A DNA stretch of 64,000 nucleotides from Candidatus Peregrinibacteria bacterium (GTDB lineage: Bacteria > Patescibacteriota > Gracilibacteria > UBA1369 > LOWO2-01-FULL-3): the NCBI GenBank assembly GCA_018655275.1, contig JABIJZ010000002.1:235748-299747 (forward strand). The letters run 5' to 3'. Shown here piece after piece: positions 57,838 through 64,000 of the stretch. The first letter of the stretch is position 1, and the number at the start of each line of letters is the position of its first letter. Below the pieces are notes generated by a model, which saw only the letters and a program-made list of their open reading frames with translations, was not told the DNA's origin and did not search any database. Made by a program: the position numbers and the translations under genes.

Positions 57838-58758
57838 TTAAATTGACTTCCACATCAGCTCTATCCCCTCCTCTAAACCAACAAGCCCCCTACTCCCAAC
57901 TTCTTGCAACAATCGCGTATTGTCCAAAACAACCTTCTTTAAATAACAAGATCTATCGGGCAACCTTTCTATCGAAAATTCCTTGCCAGTCACTTTTTGA
58001 ATCACTCTCACAAGGTCATTAATCGAAATCGGCACACCACTGCCCACATTATACAAATTGAAAGCCCTGTCCTCTTTCGAAAGAATCTGCATAGTTAAAT
58101 CAACACAATCACCCACATAAATATAATCACGCACATTCTCACCATCTCCAAAAATAGTTATTGGTTCACCAGTTTTAATTCTGTTCAAGAAAATAGGAAT
58201 AATCCCCTGCCCTCCCGCCAAATTCTGCCGTGTCCCGTAAGGATTTGAATAACGCAAAGCCAAATAATTTAATCCAAAATTAATCTTAAAATACTCCAGG
58301 TATCTCTCTATAGTTAATTTCGAAATCCCATAAGGAGAAACTGGCATAGTCAGGTCATCTTCAGAAAACATATCTTTAGAAATATTCCCATAAACTGTCC
58401 CCCCAGACGAAGGGAAAACTAATTGTTTAACACCATTTTTCGCACACTTTTCCAAAAGCTGAACTGTTCCACGAATATTAGTATCAATATCAATCAAAGG
58501 ATCATTTATCGAAGATGCTGGCGTAGTAAAAGAAACAAAATGAAAAACAATATCGATATCTTTCGTTGCCTTGTCGATATCATCTTGATTTAAGAAATCA
58601 CCAGCAACAAACTCAATTTTATCTCTCAAATGCTCAAGGTTCTTACTTTTACCTTCAGAAAAACGAGCAAAAGCCCGAACTTCAAATCCTTTAGACAAAA
58701 GTCCATCAACCAAGTGACTTCCTAGAAAACCATCTGCGCCCAAAACTAAACATCTCAT
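57838..58758 (-). CDS. NAD-dependent nucleotide-sugar epimerase/dehydratase
   Basis: This 306-residue short-chain dehydrogenase of the extended type has 'CLVLGADGFLGSHLVDGLLS' (NAD-binding, with GADGFLG in place of GxxGxxG), 'VFHFVSFTTPASSIND', 'LVFPSSGGTVYG' (Ser), 'PVSPYGISKLTIERYLEYF' (Tyr-x3-Lys) and 'LALRYSNPYGTRQN'. It resembles UDP-glucose 4-epimerases (GalE-like), but the sugar cannot be set from sequence. It sits between a glycosyltransferase gene (3-base gap) and a TPR gene in a surface-polysaccharide cluster. Confidence 0.9.
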   Translation of the reverse strand: MRCLVLGADGFLGSHLVDGLLSKGFEVRAFARFSEGKSKNLEHLRDKIEFVAGDFLNQDDIDKATKDIDIVFHFVSFTTPASSINDPLIDIDTNIRGTVQLLEKCAKNGVKQLVFPSSGGTVYGNISKDMFSEDDLTMPVSPYGISKLTIERYLEYFKINFGLNYLALRYSNPYGTRQNLAGGQGIIPIFLNRIKTGEPITIFGDGENVRDYIYVGDCVDLTMQILSKEDRAFNLYNVGSGVPISINDLVRVIQKVTGKEFSIERLPDRSCYLKKVVLDNTRLLQEVGSRGLVGLEEGIELMWKSI

Positions 58759-58761
58759 TTT

Positions 58762-60774
58762 TTAAATTTTATAGCCCTTATCATCAATTTCACCCTTTTG
58801 AAAATCACGATAGACCTCATATTGAGCAAAACTGGTTAAAACACCCAGAACAACAACGAAACAAATATAATATATCCTTTTCAAAAAAGATATCCCACTT
58901 CCCCAGACATATCGACCATTATCTTTTATAGTAAAAAACATACTCTTAAACAAAGTCTTCAGATCAGTAATAGTCGCAAAATCATACAAATCAAGCAACA
59001 CCAAATAATTCACATAAGCTCGTTTATATTCATAAAAAACACCACGATTATGAGAGTGAACAACCTGAGCTGTCGGTTCATAAACAATCTTGTGACCAGC
59101 CAAGATTACATCAACTCCAAATCTCAAATCCTCAGCAAAATTTATTTCTTGATAAGGATTCTTCTCCCAAAAATTACGCCGAAAACTCGAACAAACATCA
59201 TCAAAGTTAGTAAGACTATACCTTTCAAAAGGAGAAAGTTCAGAATATTGCTCGAAATTCTCGATAGAATTAATTTTCAGTTCATCAGATCCAGTAAAAG
59301 AATCGTTGACTCTCTTTGCAAAAACAACATTGCAATTATCACGAGGGATTTGTTTAGCATAAACAGCTGCCACAGTCTTATCATCATAATGCTTAATCAT
59401 ATTGGCCAGCCAATCACTACCTTTAGGGATTGCGTCCGCAGTCAACATAACTACAATCTCACCTTTTGACTTAGAAACACCAAAATTTCTCGTCAATCCG
59501 TTGTTATAATCCTTTCTATCAACCCAATGATAACCCAGCTTATGATTCTTAATAATATCCAAGGTCGCCTGATTAGCCCCAGCCGCAACAAGTACAATTT
59601 CATAAGAGAAACCAACCTTCTGTTGCTTAATCATAGTCAAAATCTCATCCAAAAAATCTTCCCCATTACAAACTGGAATAACAATTGAAACCTTATATTT
59701 ATATTTTTTCAATACTGGATAATTAACTTTCGAATATTTTCTTTTTTTACCTTTAACAGACTTCAAATAGGATTTTTCAAGTTCCTCCTTAGACTCATCA
59801 GGCAATTTACAAAGAGAGGCTTCCACCTTCGCAAACTCCCTCTTCTTCTTAAGCAGCTCAATATCATTTTGAACATATTCCTTGTCAAAAACCTTAAAAA
59901 CTCCTTTCTCACTTCGCCCTTGGGACCGCCTATCTACACAAAAATCCCCCCATACAACATTCGAATAATTGCAATCTTCTACAGCTTCCGCTTTCAATAT
60001 CACAGGCCCCCTTTTGGCTTCATCTATAGTTATTTCAAAAAATTGTTTATTCCTTAACTTCATAACATCAAGCTCTCTAGTGAAAAGATTTTTTTTACCA
60101 ACCCAAAGAGAACACCTAACGACCCCTTTTGCCTTTTCAAAAACATCAGGACAGAGAGACAAAGAAAACTTCACCCTCCCTCCCCTTTCAAAATCGATCT
60201 TATCAAGAACTACCTCTGAATCCGGATGCATCATCACCTCATCATCTGAGAAAGAAATGTGGTTTTTCGTGGGCGCTTTTTGTTTAACCCTTGATGGATT
60301 CAAAATAGATCGATGCTCCCTCTGGAACAAATAATTGGAAAACTTTTTCAATAAGACACTATCCATCGAAAAATCCTGCGACGACAAAAACACAGGAATA
60401 TCTCTTTTTTTACATTCACCAACCATCCCCAAAGACAAACCCAGTAAATGGTGAAAATGCACAACATCAGGAGTAAACCTATCCAAAAACGTCGAGAAAT
60501 GTTTATCAATTGTCTCGTTTACATAAAAATCAGAAGGACTCTTAACATGAGAAAAATTATTATAGACCTGAAACATTGGCAAAGTTTCATGAAACCCACT
60601 ACTGACAGATAGATTCTTCTTACAATCGTCAACCCTACTCAAAAAAAGCCCAACCTTATGTCCATCATCTTTTAAAACTTTAGACAAATCGTAAGGCAAA
60701 GAATCCTCAGATTTCGACCCAAAAGAACGACCAACTTGCAAAATTTTTAATTTATCAGCAATCATATCAAACAT
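58762..60774 (-). CDS. Two-domain glycosyltransferase (GT4-like N-terminus, GT2 C-terminus)
   Basis: This is a 670-residue protein. Residues 1-170 resemble the donor-free half of a GT4 enzyme ('LKILQVGRSFGSKSEDSLPY', 'DVVHFHHLLGLSLGMVGECK'). About 170-310 is a beta-rich insertion ('GGRVKFSLSLCPDVFEKAKG', 'AKRGPVILKAEAVEDCNYSN'). About 370-590 is a GT2 domain: 'KVSIVIPVCNGEDFLDEILT', 'DYNNGLTRNFGVSKSKGEIV', 'VMLTADAIPKGSDWLANMIK' (TAD in the place of DxD) and 'FAEDLRFGVDVILAGHK'. A C-terminal membrane-associating helix is present (ISFLKRIYYICFVVVLGVLT). MIADKLKILQ at codon 4 is an alternative start. It overlaps the upstream GT gene by 8 bases. Confidence 0.82.
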   Translation of the reverse strand: MFDMIADKLKILQVGRSFGSKSEDSLPYDLSKVLKDDGHKVGLFLSRVDDCKKNLSVSSGFHETLPMFQVYNNFSHVKSPSDFYVNETIDKHFSTFLDRFTPDVVHFHHLLGLSLGMVGECKKRDIPVFLSSQDFSMDSVLLKKFSNYLFQREHRSILNPSRVKQKAPTKNHISFSDDEVMMHPDSEVVLDKIDFERGGRVKFSLSLCPDVFEKAKGVVRCSLWVGKKNLFTRELDVMKLRNKQFFEITIDEAKRGPVILKAEAVEDCNYSNVVWGDFCVDRRSQGRSEKGVFKVFDKEYVQNDIELLKKKREFAKVEASLCKLPDESKEELEKSYLKSVKGKKRKYSKVNYPVLKKYKYKVSIVIPVCNGEDFLDEILTMIKQQKVGFSYEIVLVAAGANQATLDIIKNHKLGYHWVDRKDYNNGLTRNFGVSKSKGEIVVMLTADAIPKGSDWLANMIKHYDDKTVAAVYAKQIPRDNCNVVFAKRVNDSFTGSDELKINSIENFEQYSELSPFERYSLTNFDDVCSSFRRNFWEKNPYQEINFAEDLRFGVDVILAGHKIVYEPTAQVVHSHNRGVFYEYKRAYVNYLVLLDLYDFATITDLKTLFKSMFFTIKDNGRYVWGSGISFLKRIYYICFVVVLGVLTSFAQYEVYRDFQKGEIDDKGYKI

Positions 60775-61879
60775 TTATCGTTTTGAATAAATCCTTATAC
60801 CTCTCATACATAGACGAAAGCTCAAACTTTTCATTAACCCTAGAAAAAGCATTTGCGGAAAGTTTTTGTCTCAAGTCCGTATCCCCCATAAGCCTCAACA
60901 TACCATCCTTCATTTCATCATACACATTAGGAGTAAGCACCAAAGCTTCTTTCTCATCCCTGAACTGCTCATTCAATCCATAAACCTTAGTAGACAAGAT
61001 AGGAAGTTCGAAAGCCATTACATCAAGAGTAACAAGGGGAAACGATTCAATGTAAGAAGTGAAAACAAAAACATCTGCCAAACGATAAAAATCATATATG
61101 TGAGGAACCGCTGGAATAATCCTAATATTCTTCTCCAAATTATGCTGCTTCACAAATCCAACAACTTCAGGAGCATAATTATTTTCCTTAGTATCTCCTA
61201 CAAGATATAAGTATGTATTTTTAGACAACTTCCCTCCCAAAAACAAAGACGCAAAAGTTTCAACCACATCCATCTGTCCTTTTCTCCAACAAAGCGTCCC
61301 CAAATCAAGAAAAATAAAATCCTTCATTGAATGTTTGTATTTTTTTCGCATTTGCTCCTTTGAATTTTCATTCTTAAATTTTTCAATACTAGACAAATCC
61401 ACACCATTAGGAATTACATGAAAATGATCTGCATCTTTTGAGTATTCCATATACAGACTTTTTGTTGCATTGGCCGCAAAAACAACCTTGTCACACTTTT
61501 CAAAAGACTCCCCTTTAAATTGCAAATTCTTTAACAACAAATCCACCTCACTTTCATGAATAATCCAAACAAATTTCGCAGAACCTTTACTCAACTCTGA
61601 AATATAATTATGCAAAATAAGCGTGTTGAAAAGAACAAGAGATGTTTCACAAGTTTTCATAATACTTTTAACTTGCGACACATTTTTCGAGTCAAGAAAA
61701 TCTATAATTTCCACCTTTATTCCAGCCTCTTCAACCCTTTCCCTGAGAGGACCATCTTTCGGAGAGACCATAGTCACATCAAAATCATCAAGAAAACCCT
61801 TCGCCAAATTAAACAAAAAAATAGGAGCTCCTTCTAAATTCAAATTATGGGTATTAACCAGTATATGTTTCCGTTTCAT
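60767..61879 (-). CDS. GT4-family glycosyltransferase
   Basis: This is a 370-residue GT-B-fold protein. The N-terminal half starts 'KHILVNTHNLNLEGAPIFLF'; 'IPNGVDLSSIEKFKN' is the hinge; 'IFLDLGTLCWRKGQMDVVET' starts the nucleotide-binding half; and 'ADVFVFTSYIESFPLVTLDV' contains the E-x7-E type catalytic stretch of retaining GT4 enzymes. Sugar and acceptor are unknown. It overlaps the neighbouring glycosyltransferase genes on both sides (8 bases downstream, 26 bases upstream), so the three are likely cotranscribed. Confidence 0.9.
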   Translation of the reverse strand: MKRKHILVNTHNLNLEGAPIFLFNLAKGFLDDFDVTMVSPKDGPLRERVEEAGIKVEIIDFLDSKNVSQVKSIMKTCETSLVLFNTLILHNYISELSKGSAKFVWIIHESEVDLLLKNLQFKGESFEKCDKVVFAANATKSLYMEYSKDADHFHVIPNGVDLSSIEKFKNENSKEQMRKKYKHSMKDFIFLDLGTLCWRKGQMDVVETFASLFLGGKLSKNTYLYLVGDTKENNYAPEVVGFVKQHNLEKNIRIIPAVPHIYDFYRLADVFVFTSYIESFPLVTLDVMAFELPILSTKVYGLNEQFRDEKEALVLTPNVYDEMKDGMLRLMGDTDLRQKLSANAFSRVNEKFELSSMYERYKDLFKTINV

Positions 61880-64000
61880 CTGTTTCTTTAATTAAAAAAG
61901 TATGATGTCTTTTTGACAAATTAATATTGTAATAAGGATCATTGTCCAACAACTTATCTCCCCATTTTTTACGAAGATAATTACTCTCTCCAGAATATTC
62001 CCCTACAGTCCTAGTAGCCATCTCGTAATGGTAAAATACAACATTGGGGTTATAGACAGTTCTGTAACCCTTCCCCATGAATTTCAAACACAAATCCACA
62101 TCGTTATAAGCCAAAGCCAATTTTTCATCAAAACCTCCAACTTCATCAAAAACACTCTTTTTAACCATTAGACATGCAGCAGTACAAGCAGAATAATTAC
62201 GCATCACATCAGACATACACATATAACCAACCTCATCCTTAGACATACGTCTAAAAGCATGGTCAGCAGTCCTATATATACCGAGAAGAACCCCAGCATG
62301 CTGTATAGTGTCATCATTATAAAGAAGCTTCACTCCAACCGCACCCACACCAGAACTAAGGGCAAAAGTCCCCCTCATCTGTTGCAACCAATCCGGTGTT
62401 AAAACTTCAGTATCATCATTAAGTAAAACTAAATATTTTCCTTCAGCCTCCTTTGCAGCCTCATTGTTAACAGTAGCAAAACTAAATTTATCTTTAATAA
62501 TCGTCATAACTTTAATATTCTTTCGTTTTTTATACTTTTTTAAAATCTCTGGCTCCCCTTCAGCAGTATAAACAATGATGATTTCATAATTAGAATAAGT
62601 AGTCTTCTTCAAAATCGAATCAATACAAACAGAAAGCAAATCCACATTTCTAGTCGAGATAATGATGGAAATTTTATCTTCAAAACAATCCTTAAATTTT
62701 AGATTATACAAACTCACATGCTGCCTCTTAGCAAAACTAGGAAGTTCCACCTCAGCCTCTATCTTATTTCTATCAAGATATTCATCTAAAACCAATCGCC
62801 CACTAGCCCACCTTTGTGAGTTGAAAGTGTCCCCCAAAGCCACAGAACCAACTGTAGCACGCCAATGATAAAGAACATCGGGAATGTGTTGGATTTCATC
62901 CGTAGCCTCCGTTAAACGTAAAATTAAATCATAATCATGCCCAGGCTCACATTCCTCCCTAAAAAAACCAACCTTTTCAATAATTTGTTTACTAAATACA
63001 CGCAAATGCCCCGTGTAATTATAAGAAAGAATAAGCTCCGGACTCCAGTCAGGCTTAAATGCAGGACGAAAATGTCTCCCTATCACGTCAACCTTATCAT
63101 GATCACTGTAAATAAAATCAACATTTGGACGCTCATTAATCCTCTTCGCATTAGCCCACAAAGCATGCTTAGAAATTTCATCATCACTATTCAATAAAAC
63201 AATATAATCAGCCGTAGCCATCTCGTAAGCCTCATTAAAAGCCCCCGCGACCCCTTTGTTATTTTCCAAGTATTTTACTTTTATTCGATCATCTTTCTCC
63301 ACGTATTCCTTCAGAATAGGCCTAACTATTTTGGCAGTAGAACAATCATCAATAACACACAGTTCCCAATCCCCATATATTTGATTCAAAACAGAAGCCA
63401 AAGCCCTTCGTAAATATATTTCATCCGTATTGTAAACAGGCATTAAGATTGAAAATTTTGGCCTCATCTTCCACCCCTCAGCTTCCTTTTTCATTTTTTC
63501 AAAATCCCCATCATGCAAATAATTCACCCTTCTCCACTCCATATATCGCCATGTATTATCATCAATAGGCACGGGAGGACTTGAAAGAATATCTGGTAAA
63601 CCTTGCCCCTGAGACTCACCTTTAAAATAATTACGTGTTTTCCTCCAAGTGGCAGAAAGCCCCTCATCCTTTAAACACTTTACCCCCACCTTGAGTAGAG
63701 ACAATCTTGCCCAAAGTCGCCCAAACAATTTTGACAACAACCAACGACAAGCAGGTACAAATTTACGAATAGGCCAACTCAACCTCCAAACCAATGAAGA
63801 CCTTATTGCCTTTATTTCATTGAGCTTATCATGCAAAACAATATCCTTCTCAGCAACAACACCATCCAAATGACTAATATGCTCGTGATGCTTACCAATC
63901 TCTGATTTTAAATCAACTATCCCTTGGTCCCTTTGCTCAACAACCTGCCTGACCTCTCCAAGCTCAGCATCCTTTCCTTGCACTACCTGCCTGATCTCCC
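61854..64000 (-). CDS. Coiled-coil protein with two GT2 glycosyltransferase domains, start outside window
   Basis: The frame is open to the window edge at 64000; the GTG at 63983 is only an internal codon, since the coiled coil continues upstream (repeated E-I/V-R-Q-V-V units). About 715 residues are visible. A coiled-coil N-terminus is followed by a basic amphipathic region, then a first GT2 domain ('FSILMPVYNTDEIYLRRALA', 'VIDDCSTAKIVRPIL', 'VLLNSDDEISKHAL', 'CEPGHDYDLILRLTE') and a second ('ISIIISTRNVDLLSVCIDSI', 'YLVLLNDDTEVLTPDWLQQM', 'ALAYNDVDLCLKFMGKGYRT'). The DxD-type motifs (SDD, NDD) and acidic base regions look intact in both. It resembles large rhamnan/O-antigen-type transferases. 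The substrate is unknown. Confidence 0.9.
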   Translation of the reverse strand, partial: EIRQVVQGKDAELGEVRQVVEQRDQGIVDLKSEIGKHHEHISHLDGVVAEKDIVLHDKLNEIKAIRSSLVWRLSWPIRKFVPACRWLLSKLFGRLWARLSLLKVGVKCLKDEGLSATWRKTRNYFKGESQGQGLPDILSSPPVPIDDNTWRYMEWRRVNYLHDGDFEKMKKEAEGWKMRPKFSILMPVYNTDEIYLRRALASVLNQIYGDWELCVIDDCSTAKIVRPILKEYVEKDDRIKVKYLENNKGVAGAFNEAYEMATADYIVLLNSDDEISKHALWANAKRINERPNVDFIYSDHDKVDVIGRHFRPAFKPDWSPELILSYNYTGHLRVFSKQIIEKVGFFREECEPGHDYDLILRLTEATDEIQHIPDVLYHWRATVGSVALGDTFNSQRWASGRLVLDEYLDRNKIEAEVELPSFAKRQHVSLYNLKFKDCFEDKISIIISTRNVDLLSVCIDSILKKTTYSNYEIIIVYTAEGEPEILKKYKKRKNIKVMTIIKDKFSFATVNNEAAKEAEGKYLVLLNDDTEVLTPDWLQQMRGTFALSSGVGAVGVKLLYNDDTIQHAGVLLGIYRTADHAFRRMSKDEVGYMCMSDVMRNYSACTAACLMVKKSVFDEVGGFDEKLALAYNDVDLCLKFMGKGYRTVYNPNVVFYHYEMATRTVGEYSGESNYLRKKWGDKLLDNDPYYNINLSKRHHTFLIKETDETETYTG

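Noticed and set aside
1547-63873. Long frames antisense to the SLH, pyr, uvrB, CotH and trp genes
   Set aside because: They show the biased composition expected opposite to A+C/G+T-skewed genes, no domain signatures, and complete overlap with well-identified proteins.
1-64000. Recoded UGA (Gly) as in Gracilibacteria
   Set aside because: Several well-identified genes end in UGA at the expected family length (trpE, aroF, metK, paralogue 2), and no family protein needs read-through.

Overview
The window looks like a chromosomal segment of a small-genome bacterium of the Candidate Phyla Radiation (Patescibacteria), possibly Peregrinibacteria or a relative. The basis is indirect. Leaders are short with little Shine-Dalgarno sequence, there are several lineage-typical uncharacterised families (cysteine-rich zinc-ribbon proteins, DUF5652, a LemA-like protein, a giant SLH surface protein), and transketolase is split into two genes. 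UGA is a stop codon (trpE, aroF and metK all end in it), which argues against the UGA=Gly lineages Gracilibacteria and Absconditabacteria. The + strand is rich in A and C along the whole window, whichever strand is coding, so the window probably lies in one replichore with the + strand as the lagging strand.

Layout. 1-4.5 kb: three tandem cysteine-rich genes (the first cut by the window edge), with a RelBE-type toxin-antitoxin pair on the other strand between the first and second. 4.5-11.8 kb: a 2416-residue secreted SLH-domain protein on the minus strand. 12-13.6 kb: a fourth cysteine-rich paralogue. 14.2-18.8 kb: trmD, a P-type ATPase, a DUF167 protein and rsmA. 18.8-27.9 kb: a UMP-synthesis cluster on the minus strand (pyrB, pyrC, pyrD, pyrK, pyrE, pyrF plus two unknown genes) with carA divergent from it; carB is not in the window. 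28-29.6 kb: a sigma-region-4-like regulator, then about 670 bases without a protein gene that hold a probable structured RNA on the minus strand with its own promoter and terminator. 29.6-37 kb: a DnaQ-exonuclease/degenerate DinG protein, a LemA-like protein with a Pro/Glu/Ala repeat tail, an unknown protein, uvrB, another unknown protein and a tRNA-Arg(GCG). 37.2-45.3 kb: two small membrane proteins, then trpR-trpE-trpG-trp(DCF fusion)-DAHP synthase-trpB-trpA. 45.3-51.1 kb, minus strand: prs-rpiB-rpe-vapB-vapC, and transketolase N half-signal peptidase-transketolase C half. 51.2-52.4 kb: metK. 52.3-64 kb, minus strand: a cell-surface block of glycosyltransferases, a nucleotide-sugar epimerase, a TPR protein, a CotH-kinase/beta-helix protein, a VTC-type polymerase and DUF4956.

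The metabolic genes fit together. Split transketolase, Rpe and RpiB make ribose 5-phosphate and Prs makes PRPP. PyrE uses PRPP for UMP and TrpD uses it for tryptophan. DAHP synthase in the trp operon feeds the shikimate branch, although the other aro genes are not here.

The most interesting items are the probable structured RNA at 28.95-29.47 kb, the cysteine-rich paralogue family, the triple TrpD-TrpC-TrpF fusion, the DinG-like protein that has lost its helicase motifs, the frameshifted RelE toxin gene, and a repeated pattern of promoters placed almost on the start codon.
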